Source of the DNA: Erythrocercus mccallii
Taxonomy: Eukaryota > Chordata > Aves > Passeriformes > Dicruridae
Reading direction: 5' to 3'
Length of the DNA: 64,000 bases
Assembly (NCBI GenBank): GCA_013397435.1
Contig: VZRG01002352.1
Location: forward strand, 1-64,000
The notes beneath the pieces were generated by a model. It saw only the letters and a list, made by a program, of their open reading frames with translations, was not told the DNA's origin and searched no databases. Made by a program: the position numbers and the translations under genes. Positions 25,478 through 39,154 of this stretch are shown here, piece by piece. Numbering within the stretch: the stretch's first letter is position 1; each line of letters begins with the position of its first letter.

Positions 25478-25537
25478 TTTGCAGGAAGGTTTGCAGGAAG
25501 GTTTGCAGGAAGGTTTGCAGGAAGGTTTGCAGGAAGG
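25478..25537. repeat. 12-bp minisatellite, five perfect copies
   Basis: Five identical TTTGCAGGAAGG units run head to tail. Because 12 is a multiple of three, frames stay open on both strands: LQEG repeats on plus and NLPA repeats on minus. The surrounding frames have no other protein-like features. Confidence 0.95.
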
Positions 25538-27916
25538 TGGCTCCATCTGCAGACAGAGGCTAAAGTCATCTCAGCTTCACTGCAGCTCTGTGTGTGGGCT
25601 GCAAAGGCAGGGGACTTCAGCCAGGCTCTCTGGCCCACATCAGCTAGCCAGAGAACACTCCCTGGAGATTTTAGGCTTCTGTGCATGTCATGAGACAGAA
25701 TGTCAGCCCCTTTTCACAGATCAGATCTGGCCATGTCTGCAGCCTCAGGAGCACAGCAAGGTCTTGGCTTTTCCCACAACCAAACTGTAATCCAAGCCTC
25801 ACAAAAAAGATCATCAAAAAAGAATTAATCATAATTTTTCAATGTATCCATTAACTGACCTTTCATTTCTCTCCTTTCATCCCATTTAATTCCTTAACAT
25901 CTGGGACACTTCAGAAACAACCAGTCATGCTGGATTTATAAACAGATCAATCAAATTGTCACAGGAGCAGACCACTGATGGAACAACTATATTGGGGGAA
26001 ACAAAATAGTTTAAGACACTGCCACTTGCTAGCCCAGAAATGCAGCATGTCATCCTCTGAGCTGAGATTGTTTCTGTCAAGCTTTGGAGTTCAATTCCTA
26101 CTTAAACACGTGATAAGTCCTTTTTAAATGTCTCGGTCATCTGCAGAACCTCTTTACGTCTGATTTACCAGCTGTCTAAACCTTTGTCTGTGCTTGTAGA
26201 TTGCTGTCTGTCCAAATAAGCCCTGACAACTCACTCTGCTAAGCTCCTCCTCTGTGAGAGCTCAGACACCCTCAGATGAGAGTAAAATGCGCGTTTCTCA
26301 CAGGACTCATTCCCCTCTGAGCTTCTCTTGAGCACGTGCAGGTTCTCCCAGCTATTTCTGCTGTGAAAGGTGATGCACCACCGAGCTGTCTGAAGCGGTG
26401 TGGGGAGTAGGATTGGCTGAATTTAAACTGGAAGGACTTGGGGGTTGGTGTTTGTTTCTCATTTTGACAGATTTGTCTTGGACTCTGTGGAAATAAACTC
26501 TACCTGAGATAACAGGTCTTAATTGTCTCTGAGTTCGGGCAGAAGCATCTTCCCCAAAGAAAAGATTTCAAAATCTTTTTAGAATCAACTCTGAAATGTT
26601 TTTCAATTGTAGTTTTTAAGAGTGAAAAAGGCATCATTATAATATTTCCAATTCTGAAGTCCTTCTGCAGAGCAATAATCAGTTCTGCCCTCCTGACAGC
26701 AAGCTCTGTGCCAGGGCTATGAAATATCCTAAAGTACAATTCAGTTTTGATTTAGAGATCAAGTCAATCATGGCAGTGTATCCAGCACATGTCAATGACA
26801 ACTGTTGAACTGATGACTCAGCAGACTCATTATTTTCAGACCTGCTGTGAGGTGAACCTGGAAATATCACACTTCTAGTAGTGATGCTATATTTTATATA
26901 TTTCTTCTACACAAAACATAAGCATACTTTCCCCAAGGCAGTCAAAAACTGATTATATATTTTTTGAAAATATCCAGATCACTTATAGATTTGCATTTAA
27001 ACAAATTAATGTAGTAGCAGAAATAGTTGCTGAAATGAATGAATTCAATGTGGCAAATTTGCAGAGCGATCATTTAAGATTATGGCTGTTGACACTAGGA
27101 AACAGAATCTAACAGCAATGCTTACCCAGTCACGGTAAGAACACTTGTACATGCAGCCTAAAAGCCTAGAACACAAATATTCTCAGTGAATGCCTTGGCA
27201 GTTCGCTACTAATCAATAAATTTCTGCAATACTTAAATTTTAAACTCAGAAAGTCACAGAGCATGAACATCTTTGAACACAAAAAAGCTGATGCACAGAG
27301 AATACAGAAGCACTCACCCATCTTCTCAGAAATAATGCTTTTCATGCATTCCTGTCCATCACTGTTTAAACAATCTATTCTGGATACACAAATTAACACT
27401 GGTTTCATTTTGCCCTGATGAATTTCCCTGCCTTAATACCTAGATTCTAGATCACCTGCATAGCACACCGTGATTTTGTGCTCACCAGGAAGAGCAGCTG
27501 AGAGTCTGTTGCCAGTTCATAATGGCCAGGCATTTTGGCAATTGGATGAAACACTGCGGGACCCATGAAAGTGGCCCAATGTTATTGGCTGCTGATAACT
27601 TTCTTTTCAGAGATTGATTCTTTTTCATTGTACTCCTGGCTGAGTGCAGGTGTACAGAATAATAGCCCACGGCAACAAAGAAGATGAAAGTCAATTACAG
27701 CTGGAGATGAGAAAGAAAATTCATTTTTAGTCTGTGTTAGCTGTTGCCCCTGCGAACACGACACGCTTTTATCACGTAAGGGCAAAGAAAGTCAAGGTGC
27801 AATCTTTGCTCTTTAACCCCCTTTCTGTGTTATGCAATATAGAAAGTATAACATTTTTTAATATATCTATATGTCTTTGGTGCATGTCAAGTTGTCTGTC
27901 CAAAAAGCAACTCGAA
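25538..27916. other. Unique intergenic DNA
   Basis: No gene or transposon is recognised. The segment 26070-26400 is somewhat richer in G and C and non-repetitive, without an exon that I can define. Confidence 0.5.
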
Positions 27917-28030
27917 AACATTATTTTGTATCACAGAGTACAGTTTTGGCAGAGTGGATTTTCAGTAGGCTTGAACATTATTTTGTATCACAGAGTACAG
28001 TTTTGGCAGAGTGGATTTTCAGTAGGCTTG
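27917..28030. repeat. Perfect 57-bp tandem duplication
   Basis: Copy 1 is 27917-27973 and copy 2 is 27974-28030, with no difference between them. The period is 19 codons, so two plus-strand frames read straight through. Identity of this degree suggests a recent duplication, a variable-copy minisatellite or an assembly artefact. Confidence 0.95.
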
Positions 28031-28032
28031 AA

Positions 28033-29109
28033 TATAGATTTGAATTTTATTTAAACATATTGACCTTCCTGGTCACAGATTTTTATGAACTTTATCCGTG
28101 TGAGAAGAAAGGAAAAAAAAAAAACAAAGATACTGGAAATTTAAAGGTTTCCTAGAATCTCCCTTCCTTTCTCCAAGCTTTTGAAATTAAAGACAAAGAA
28201 AGAGAGGAGGAAAATCTCCCTGCTCACAGAACTCTGATAATGTACCTAAAATCTCCCCCTTTTTATCATGTCAATAGACAGTAAAAGTTATCTTTTAAAA
28301 AGCTGAAATAGCATTTTATTTTCACTCCTGAATGGAGTAATGAGATGCCTACTTCCTTATGGAAGTTATCACAGCAAAATGTTATAAATTCCCTCTTATA
28401 ACAGTGTTTGCATGTAGTAATGCACCAACGTGATATATAGTGCATATTAATTTAATAGGAGAATAAATCACATTCTTTTTATTACAGACTGAATTATTCT
28501 CCTTCCTACATGCTTTCCTATTCCATCAGACAGTTCAAGAAACAAATGCAGCAAAGGTTCACAGTTTTTCCCCAAGACAAAATAATTTGTTTTAATTACT
28601 AGTTTTACTATTTTTTTGCATATTGCTTTCCCACATATTTACATAGTACACACTCTTGTCCAAACTTTACTACCTCCCACAGAAAATATTAATATTATAC
28701 CTAAATTTTGAATAAAATATATTATTAATAAAATATATTTATGTGAGATGTGCTGAGTAAGGACCTCTTTTCCTCTAGTTTATTAAGAATTTTGGAAGAA
28801 GAAACTAACACAGAGAAGTTAGATTTTAATTAGAAATAGCACTGCAAGAAATCATTAACAGTGTTAGAAATAATATTTTTTTCCTGACTTTTCTTTTAAC
28901 CTAGTAACTGTAATCTATTCTTGAGGATACATGCAATGAACCAAACTGTATTCAGCAATGCTAATTTCTTACTAATATCTTATCTAAAGATGCTCACTTT
29001 CAGTTTCAAGCCATCACTCCTTTTCCTATCATTTCTAATAAGTCTGTCTCCAGATCTCTTGCAGGTCTCCTTTAATCCGTTGAATGTATTTTCTTTTTTC
29101 TATCTATAG
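28033..29109. other. Unique A+T-rich intergenic DNA
   Basis: I see no gene. There is an A-rich run near 28111-28124 and an AT-rich stretch at 28690-28745. The right end (about 29071-29109) is a pyrimidine-rich tract ending in TATCTATAG, a good splice acceptor. Confidence 0.5.
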
Positions 29110-29271
29110 TCTCTTTTAGACACTTTTGACTGTGCAACCAGGCTGAAAAATGACATTCAGCTACCTAAACACATGGAGAGCACTACGCTTCATTTTGAAC
29201 CTCAATTTGCACCTGAATCATATAATTATATTGAGCAATATCACACAGAGGATGAAACTTTTCGTGTTTAG
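29110..29271 (+). other. Candidate 3'-terminal coding exon
   Basis: A 53-codon open stretch follows directly after a pyrimidine-rich acceptor (TTTTCTTTTTTCTATCTATAG) and ends in TAG at 29269-29271. Only phase 0 is open, since the other two frames hit stops within about 20 bases. The product is mixed and polar (D, E, H, Q, N, Y) and ends in TEDETFRV, unlike the F/L/S/K-rich translations of neighbouring noncoding DNA. TFRV fits a class I PDZ ligand (x-S/T-x-V). I do not recognise the protein, no partner exon was found, and a chance frame of this length is possible. Confidence 0.2.
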
Positions 29272-31569
29272 TATTATGAATTTTGTTTAAAAATAAGTGG
29301 TAAGCAAGGAGAGCTCAATAGATGACAAATTGAAAAAAAAAAATATTAATCTCACTTTAAAAAGCCTCCCAAACCAGATTATCTTAATTTATTAAATGTG
29401 CCACAGATTATTTAAGATTGGCACAAGGTTATAGTGCCATGGTTTAGGAATGGCACCCTTCAATTTAGTAAACTCCCATATACAGGCAGGCAAAGCCCTG
29501 AGACTAGCAGGTCCTCTACAAGGCAGTTCACATACTAAAACTGTCCTACATATTAACTGATGACTTCAAAGGCAGCATTAAAGCATCACTGAAGAAGATC
29601 TGCAGACGACATAAGGCTTGACAGACTGGAAAGTACTGAAGAGGTAGGTAGAGACACAGATCAGGCAGACTTTGGCAACAATAATTCAGTTTCACCAAAC
29701 CAAAAAAAGTCAGCAATACACACATACTAGGTAGGTGACTGTTTTGGAAAACAGTGATAAACAATTTGGGAGCCACAAAAAACAATAAGCAGAAAGCAAT
29801 GATTGTACAGCCAACAATATCTTACTTGGATCATAAATATCTTTTACATATGGAGAAGTTATGTTACTCCTCTAGATATAACTCATGAGGGCTTCTGTTC
29901 TCCCAGTGCTTACCAGAACTCTTTTCCACCTGAGTCTGAACACACAAACTCCTCTGAAAAGTTACTTTCCTCTAGTTATATCCTCCACAGCCACTTGCAC
30001 CTGGACAAATTTAAGATGTAACTGATGAAAAAAAGCCAGTTACTTTGACCTGTCACAAATATTTTCCCAGTGATAAGACTGCTTCTCCTTTGCCAAGAAA
30101 AAACAGCCCTTTATCCTCAGAATATTTAGAAGTGGCACTGAAACAATGCCAACCTAGGCTTGGGGTCAAGACTAAGGAAAAAACATTTTAGTTTTTGACT
30201 AGAATAACTTTTAATGTCTGACTCGTTTCTCTGCAATACCTGCATTAAATCACAGGCTCTAAACACATCAGCTGTCTTGATTTAAGACAATTTAAAGAGG
30301 AACACCCTAAAATGAGTTCTGTCCCTTTGTTTTAACCAATGCCTTTCCACCAACAAGGGAAAACAAAATAAGAGGAGATATAAGTGATAAAAATAACAGT
30401 ATACCAACCAAAAAAAAAAAAAACTGTAATAGGAAAAAAAGACACTAAATAATTGCTAGATAAAAAAATTGCTAAATCTCACAAACTGAGAGACTCAAAT
30501 GGCAGAACACACCTCCCTTCCAAGGTGGTGGCTCTCTCAGCCAACCTCATGGCTTGAATTTGCTGAATCTAATCAACCACTTCCTGAATTTAAGCAACAC
30601 CCAAAACCTATGTAGAGGAATCTCTGAGAAAATGTAATATTTACCGTTACTACTAATATTCAAGATTCAAGGTTTTTCTCCAGTCCATGCTGAGTGAGCT
30701 TCACATCCAGCCAACTTCTGAGACTGCAGATAGGGATGATTTCCTCTCCTGCAATGGAAATTGTCATGTGAGTGCCACTCAGGTGAGCTGTTACTCATTT
30801 ACGTGAAGAGATTTTGAGAATCCTTATAGTACCAGAGCTACTGGACACTCTTCTGCCTGGGACCCAGCTCTGCACCAGGGGCTGCCAGAAATTTCTAAGT
30901 TAAGCAGGGCAGGTGTGATGCTGATGGCTCTCTATGGCTCATTCTGCCCCATGCAGTAACATTCCCTCACTTTTGATGGGAAGAGGATACGACACACATA
31001 CGTGGGAAAGGTTTTCAGATCCTCTCACAGAGGCTTGGTATGTTGTTGGCTACGAATCAGGGAACTCATCAATAGGGAATAAAGTGAAATTGAACTTAAG
31101 CAACTATCTAGTTGCAATTATCTAGTAAGACATTATTATAAATATAGAAGGTAAAAAGTGAGAGATGAGAGAGTAAGGCTCAAAATTACTCACTCAATGT
31201 AACTTTTAAAAGGGCTACGCTTGCTAAAGTATTCCGAGTTAGATCCGTGGGAGAAATACTGACAAGATGTTCTCAAGAGGTCAAAGGAACAAAAAAGACT
31301 TGACTAGAAATATTAGAGAATCAGAGAATTTTGGCAAAAGGTTTAGACCAGCATTCAGACACGAAACACTTCCCAAAGCATTAACTTAACCCATTCAATT
31401 TCACATCCTCTAAGCCCATTCTATTTTAAGTGAGTCTAAAATGCCAAGAAGAGGGAATAAGAAGACAAAGAAATACAGAAAAGATAAAGAAAAGCACACA
31501 CATGGCTATTAACTCCTGGTTTCCATCAGTGTTCAGCTGATAGAAATTCCAACAGGAGGTAGGATCAAG
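29272..31569. other. Unique intergenic DNA
   Basis: No gene is recognised. A14 lies near 30410-30423. A short AGAGAATCAGAGAATTTTGG string at 31314 resembles a CR1 tail, but the match stops at once. Confidence 0.5.
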
Positions 31570-31900
31570 ACATGTTCTTGCCTTGTGCTCAGCCTTTAAC
31601 ACCCCTTGGCCATCCCGGGCCCTTTCCCCAGGTGGGATTCTGGTCATTTGGCCACTCAGGAGCTGGCTGGGGGCTCCAGAGGTGGGTGTGGAGCATTGTC
31701 CCTGCTGTGCCAGGGCTGGGCAGCCACTGCCAGGCTGGGATACAGGCTCTGGGATGGGGTGCACAGGGCAGGGCTCTGCCTCACCTGGGCAAGGGCTGAC
31801 CTGTCCATTCCCCCACACCATGCACCCCAAAATGTCTCGAGACACCTGTCTTTGCAGTCTCTCACAAAAAGAGGTGTCTCCTGGTACAGGTCCTATTTGT
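31570..31900. other. GC-rich, repeat-like patch
   Basis: Composition changes sharply from A+T-rich to G+C-rich, with GGGC, CTGGG and CCAGG words and few CpG. Open frames exist on both strands at once (75-169 codons), which points to base composition and not to coding. I could not place it in a family. An LTR or other GC-rich transposon fragment is possible. Confidence 0.35.
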
Positions 31901-34900
31901 AGGCACCTTTGTGTGTGCACATGGAAATATCCCAATACTAATCTAGAAGGTTTTTGGGAGATAATACAAATAAAAAGAAAGAATTAGTATATGGAAGCAG
32001 AGACTAAGCCAAAAAAGAAACAATCAAGGGAATTTAATAAGGATGGCCCACTTCTCTGAGGAAAAACTTGAAAAACTCAAAACCAGACCACACTACAATA
32101 ACATCTGATGACTAGAGACCTTCTGCTGACTGGATGGACACTCACATTGGGAAGCCCTTTAAAATGAAGAAATTCTCTGTAGAGTAGGTATGCTCCCACA
32201 CTGAGGAATTCTTGGGGAAAAAATGATAACAGCATCAAAAAGATGAAATTCAAAATTACAGACATATCACAGAAAGAGAACAACACGTCTCTGCAGAGGC
32301 ATCCCCTGAGAAATACTCCTTATTTGATTGTTTTTCATGTCCTGTACTTTAGAGAACACTAAAAACCTACCCTTTCCTTTGAGAAAGTCCTCGTTACAAA
32401 ACACAGATGATATTTCTTCTGCACTACATCCCCAAACCTGGCAGGTGCATCCCATAGGGAGGTTCTAGAATGGGCAGGAGGCTGTTTGCTCCTACAGATT
32501 CCCAATAACAACCTCATCCCCTTGGGTCCAGAAATCCACTCCAATGCAAGGTGTTTCTGAAATGCAATCCTTCATGGAAAGCAATCCAGCCCCACTGAAA
32601 CCCTCCCTCCATTGCTGTCCAGGGCAATGTGGTGCCTGCACAGGGGTCAGCTGGTTCAATCCTCCCCTACTTTCCTCTAGAAAGTCTGTGTACTGCCTCA
32701 CAGCAGTGATACCGAAGGGTTGCTAAGGGAAATCCTCAAACTGCAAAGTCAAATCTGTATGTAAATTAATTACCTAGACTGAGATGATACTTGTTCCCCC
32801 ACGTTTGGCATATGCCGTGGAATATTTTCAACACACTTGCTCAGCTGGAGTTTTGACCTGAGAGCTGTTGTCTGCCTCTCTTGTTCAAATTTGATAACTC
32901 TCATGAGAACAGTTCAAGAATTCACAGAAAAGTTGGGTCATCCTTTCCTTTGAATAAGTACAAGTAATTTTTGATAGCTCTGAGAAATGCTTATCTTTCC
33001 TAATAATTTTAAAGACCTAATATTTTTAATAGTATTCCTTTAAAGGAAGTCAGTCCAAGACTTTCCCTTGGTGTTTTCCCCTGTAAGTAGGATAGTATTT
33101 TCAAAGCTATAAAATGGAGTTTCAAGGGAAAAGCTTTTTTATGGCTCCTTTGATAACTGCATATTTCATGATGATAGGAATAGTGTTTTATTCAAGGAAA
33201 GGAGGAGTAAAAACTCTCAAGGAAGTAGAGAGAAGATGGAATCCCTTGCCTTCCCTCAACACATTTGGCAACTTGGATGCTAGAGCCATTGTCATAATTT
33301 CTGTGTTTGTAAGCAAGTAGGTTTATGGATAAATCAGGAAAGAGGTAGAGATCCCTTCTCTGCACTCTCCCTAGTTCTACAACATGAGAGCAGCCAAAAC
33401 GATGGCTCATTGCATGCAACGTTTATGAATATTACCTCAGTGATAAAATGTGAGCATGATTACTAAATGGAAATGTATCTTTTTACAAGAGAACACCCGA
33501 TGTGCTTTTGTAAAAATATTTTTTGAACTATTTTGTGCAGTCTTAACATGCACAGGGCTGTATTAGTTCTCTCTCCAGAAGTTTCATATTGAATTAATAT
33601 GTTGATGGCACAGGATGCACCCTAGAAAGCCTGGGAATTGTATGGAAAAGCTCATGACACTTGGTAAACTTTGGCCTTGTGCAACAGTCACCAAGGGTCT
33701 TGGCACTTTTCCTATCAGGCATAGTGGAGTATAACATTGTAGGACTGATGGATATAGATGGAAAAAGGGATTTGGTAAGAATATTTACCTTTTTACAAGT
33801 TGATTTTTTGTTCATTTGCTATAGCAGTTACTCAAACTCGGTTCATAATGTGAACTGAGTTTGCTCCCATGAAAAAAAATTGTTAAAATGTATCTATCTA
33901 CCATGTAGATTCATGACTTTGTGGGAAATAGATCCATCTAAAGTGGAAAGCTATAAATCCAAAGAGGTAAATTAGGTTTTTAGAAGTACATTTGAAAATT
34001 TCCACATCCCTTCCAGTTTTTACAATTTTCTATCTATTGTCAAACTGCAGTCTGGAAGGACTCATTGCCTACTAGGCAGTTCTGAAATCATATTGATATT
34101 ATCAGTACAACCTGTTGGAAACATACAAATAGTAGTGTCTGGGTTTTCCTTTTACTAACCCCCTCCTAAAAAATGAGTTACTCTTCTAGTGAATAATTAG
34201 ACACCTTTTGAATCTCCAAGGATCTCTACATGCAGTTTTCCTACTTCTTGAAATGAAAACTACAGTCTAAGCGCCTAAGCAATTTAAGCATCAGACTATT
34301 CTTTGCACATAAATTCTAAAACATTCTGCAGCAAGAACCTGCTAATCTGCTTGCAAGTTCACATTAGTTTCTTACTGTAACTTTCAATAAGTGAAAGTCA
34401 CAGTGTTGGCTCCATAAAAATCAGATTTATACAAGTTTAATAAGTCCCATTGCAAGTCATTTCTCAGATGTTTGTGGTTCAGTTAAGTTGGAAAGCATGT
34501 AGGAAAGAAAACAAAAGCCATCTCTAGCCCTATGTCCTTGCAGCAGCAGAAATAAAGGCAAAACAGTAATTTCCTCTACCCTGCTGCAGAGAGAAGTCAG
34601 CATTTTGCTCAGCTGTCAGAAATCAGTAATGCTGTACAGCTAAAGTCAGCATGGGGAGAGCGTGACAATGGGAATGACAGCATTAGCAGTGCTGTTCTTT
34701 CATACCATCAGGTTTTCTCCTCACTGATTGTTTAGTTGGTTTATGGAAAATGGGAATATGGGAGTTATGACCAAATATCAAGGAGTTCTGGTAGCCCCAG
34801 CTAGTACACTGCTGCGAAAAGGGAGTGTAAAGATCATGGTGAGATGATGGAAAAGCTTGATGTTGCTTGGGAATCTGTAAATATTGAGAAGCATTGAGAC

Positions 34901-37900
34901 TGGAAACCAGTTACTAGTGGTACTAATCTCAACCTTTGAGAAAACAGATACCAGCTACCTAAACAGGAAAGAGCTCCGCTGAACTATTCAGAGTGAAGTT
35001 TGCAGTTCTTTCTCTCCCTTATGTTTCTACTTCTTTTGATCTCTTTGAGTATTTGAGGAATTATCCTGCAGCAGCTGAGCATCTCGGGTTTATATGCACA
35101 GCTTAAAATATTCTGTCAATATTTTAATACCTTAATATTTGTGCCGGCTTCCTGGATATAAAACTATGTGAAATTACATTATATATAATTAGGAACCATA
35201 ATAATGCTCACCTAATATGCAGTATAAGCTAGTTTTCTTCTCAAAGCCTACACACTTTCTTAGTTTCCTTTTGCTGGCAAATAATTGCTATTTGCAACTT
35301 CTGGCTTTATTTTAGATCAAAAATTTCTCCAGGGAGCAGACTTCATTGTCTATATTTGTTTTTAGCCTAACACAACCAATGGAACAAAATAAAAAGTCAT
35401 GTAAATGTGAAGAGTGAAGGTTTGTGCTTGTTTTTTCTTCCTTCTGAAAGAAATTCTCAGCGTTGTAAACACCCAGCCCTGATGCTGTCAGAGTCAGAAG
35501 CGTGTTGATTTCCAGGTGCAAGCAGCCCCTACTCCACAGAGCAGCCTGTGGGCTCCCCTGTGCCACAAAGCAGTGCCTGCTTCCCTGGCAGATTTGTAAT
35601 TACTGTTCTCATGAATGCCACGCGTGAGACGTGTGCCTTGGAGCCAGTATGCTTTTCTAGTGGAGACAGCCTCAGGAGATGTCAGGGTATCAATGCTTTC
35701 GTTTGCTTTGGTGCATAGAAACCTTTGATGGTTAAATGTCCAAGGAACATCAAAGTATGCACAACCAATTATTTTATATTTTTTTAATAAGTTTCATATT
35801 GTTTGCTCCAATTATCTTTCCATGACTAGGGCACAGAAAACTTTTTTGTCTCTGGTTTTACTCATAATGTTCTAATTCCACTATGGCCTCATTCAGTTTT
35901 CATAAGGCCAGACTGTTGTTCCCTCCTTAGAAAAATTGATATTGTCATAGAAATTAGTGCATGACTCACCATGAACAAAGACAGTCTACTGACTGCATAG
36001 GGTACCAGGTGTTCTTAGGTCAGGTTCAGATCTCTTCTAACTCCTTTGATTTTAGAGAACGTGATTGTCGTGACACAAATTGACTTTACAGCAATGATCT
36101 GAAAAAAACCCCCAAAACAGAGTAAAGAAATATTATTTCCAGCGTTATACCAGAAGCATTCATAAGGTAGTGCTGAGGTCTCCCAAGTCCCAGCCACTGA
36201 CCTAACCCCCTGTTCATTCCTCATCACTAGAGAGTGGCTTAGGAAAGAGCACGGCTAAGAAAATGCTGAAGCCTTTTGAAATGAAAACAATTGGATTCAG
36301 AGCTAAGAAGTATATCCTCACATTCCATCCTCTGCAAAAATTCATCCCAAAAGCATTCTTTTTGAAGGTAACATCATGACTGAATAGCAAACTCTTGGTG
36401 TTTTTCTTACCTGAAATATTTACAAGCTGTAACTGCAAGAAGACTGCAAATGATGCCCACTCAGTCTCCAGGCAACTGCCATACATGATACATTTGCAGT
36501 GATTCTTTCAACAGCTTTGTCACATTCCAATGAATGTATTATAATTACTGCCATCAGTAGCACAACTGCATCGAAAATGAAGCCAAATGTAATTTTGATT
36601 GGAACTATCTCTCTGAAGGTGAGAAGAATTTAATTAATCTTTTCTCTCTTAAGATAATATTTAATTACTGGGGTCAATGTAAGAAAACTATTTTGAAAAA
36701 TGATGTTTAACATAGTCTAAAGTGCTTGGGCTTGGGCATGAAATCAAGAGATTGATGCTAGAGAAACATTCTTTTCAAAATACAAATCTTTATTTAGTTT
36801 TTCATATATCTTTAAAAACAAATAATATCGTGAATGTCTGAAAAGTAATGAACAACACTTCAGGCTTACTAGCAGGTGTTTATTTGATTTTCCAACAAGT
36901 TAAGCATTCAGTTTCAATAATGCACAAGTGCTCAGAATTCAGAGACCCAAAAAGAGAAAATGGTTTAAAGCACGTCATGTAGGATTTCACAAGCTCGACC
37001 AGGAAACATTTGTATCATAAAGTCAAACATAAATAGGCTCTGCCAATAATTGCAGACTTGACAATAGTTTATTAGAGCACATGGTATATTCAGTAGTGTC
37101 ATTTTAATTTATCTGTCATTTTGCTAAAATACAACATGGTAAAAAGAAAACTTTTTTTTATCGTGCTGTCATTAAGCAAAGTCCTGGATGTCTTGTCAGC
37201 CAATAATTTAATGTTGTTACATTTTTATTAGTTTTAGGTGAAAAATTTTTAACAAACACTTACTTTACTTGAAAGATTATTTTTTTGAGTTGTGATAAGT
37301 GTCTGTGAAGAATGTGGAAGCACATGATATGTGCATATATTTTAATTTTTTTTAAATTTATATAATTCATTATTATTATCATGCTGTAATCATGTCCATT
37401 ACCATATCTATTATTTCTCTGTGTTTCCCCTCACTCAATTTTAACAAACAATCCCTGTCACTGGCTTCCTAAAATACAGACTACAAAAATCTATTATACC
37501 AAAAAGTAAACCTGAGTCAATAATTAGTGTGACAATTTCCAACACCTTTTTTCAGTTCCTGTACTGCAAGAAAAGCCTGAAGGCAGTATTTTGTTTTTCA
37601 TAAATTTACTTGATTTCATAACACATTCCTGCAATTTTTCGTACCCTGCATGTCACAACCATTCTTCTGTAAAAACAATATAAAGTGAATTCCAAATACA
37701 TCTAAGTCTTGAACTTTTATTGTATTTTTCTTGATTTCCAGACATAAATTTACTTCAGAGTACATTACTTTCTATTAAATGCTTTTGTGCTTTATCATTA
37801 ATACCCCTTCATCATTTCAATAAGCAAAACTAAATACAGTGTTGGATGTTTGGCTCCATACTTCAGTAGTCTCACCATGTGTCAGATAGCTGAAGAACAA

Positions 37901-39154
37901 TCAAATAAATGACTGCAAAACACCATTTTTTAAATTTGAAAATTAAATTTGAGGGTTTTTTTCCTTGAACTAGAATGTATTTATATCTATAAATTGATTA
38001 ATGAATTGCCATCTTTATCATGAAATACCCAAATCTACAGCTTATTAAGTAATGTGTTTCTTGTACAAATTAGCTACCTCACGCATGCTCAACACAACAC
38101 ATCCCATATGTAAGAGAAGAAGCTGTTGTCAGGAAATCTTTATTATTAGCTCCTTTTGAGTGTGGCACACCCATTAATGTAAGAGCAGGACATTTCAAAG
38201 AGGCAACACCTCAAAGTGCAGCTGAACATCCTACATGGACATCATGCTCTGGTAAACATGGGGCCCTTCAGATGCTGTGCAGCATTGTTGTATATTGCAT
38301 TGCACCAGTTCATGGAGAGATTTACACTTCCTTTCCTTTTTTTACTGAATATATCATCTCTCAACACAATTCGAAACAATGAAAATTTGATTTACTGTGT
38401 ATGAAAAAATACATGCGTGCTCAGAGTCAGCTTCTATTAATTCCTTCACTTGATCAAATTAATGTCAGCTCATAAACGTAACTTCTTGCAATGTGAGCAG
38501 GAGATGTGACAATAACGATCTGGCTACCTGGGCAGCTCATTTTGAAGGCTTGGGGAAACATGCTCTGCCCTCAAGAAAGCAGAGCCCACCATGCTATCAA
38601 GTTCATACAGGGTCCCTTTCTGTTTTTCCAGTGAATTCTGCTCTTTGCTGGCCTCATTTCCAGCTCATCAACCTCTGCAGCTGGCAACCTGCATGCCATT
38701 GCCTACCACTAGAGCAGAGGCAAACTCTTGTTTCCTTCTCAAACGTGAGGAACTCAAATCCATTAGAGAGACTGTGCAAGGACACAGGTGAGAGCATTAT
38801 GTGGCTCCTGGGGCAAGCCTGTTCAAGCCAGCCCTTTATAATCCAAATTTCCAGGTTGTTGATCACTCTTCATGATTTTTAAAGCAACCTTTTGGCAGCC
38901 TTGAGTAAGCTTTAGTAGGAATTGATTGAAACATTATGGTTCTTGTCTCCAGCAATCCTATTTCTGACTCTGAAGCAGCAGATTCACAGTACCACCCTCT
39001 GAGGATTGCATCCACAACCAGTTGCAAGCACGTTTCTTGTGTCAATCAGCCAAGTTTGCACATGCCTCAGAAATGTTTCCTGACCAAGCATTGCATTCAC
39101 AGGCATCTATATAAAGCCATGCCTCTGAAGGTCACTCAACGCCGTACATAGAAA
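31901..39154. other. Unique A+T-rich intergenic DNA
   Basis: No gene or transposon is recognised in over 7 kb. All open frames are under 95 codons except a 129-codon frame at 38493-38882 without a domain. The block 36990-37260 is rich in TAATTT, TTATTAG and CAATAATT motifs and free of simple repeats, so it could be conserved regulatory sequence. Confidence 0.5.

Noticed and set aside
25478..25537. Tandem repeat considered as a CRISPR array
   Set aside because: The units are 12 bp with no spacers. It is a minisatellite in vertebrate DNA.
30880..30980. TAAGTTAAGCAGGGCAGG and a nearby GATGGGAAGAGG, which recall the 5S rRNA internal promoter
   Set aside because: Only short words match, the spacing is wrong, and the rest of a 5S gene or SINE3 head is missing.
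31314..31345. AGAGAATCAGAGAATTTTGG resembling a CR1 tail
   Set aside because: The similarity is limited to one or two octamer-like words and does not continue into CR1 sequence.
31426..31935. 169-codon minus-strand frame
   Set aside because: The GC-rich composition lowers stop frequency on both strands, and opposing frames are equally open. No domain is seen.
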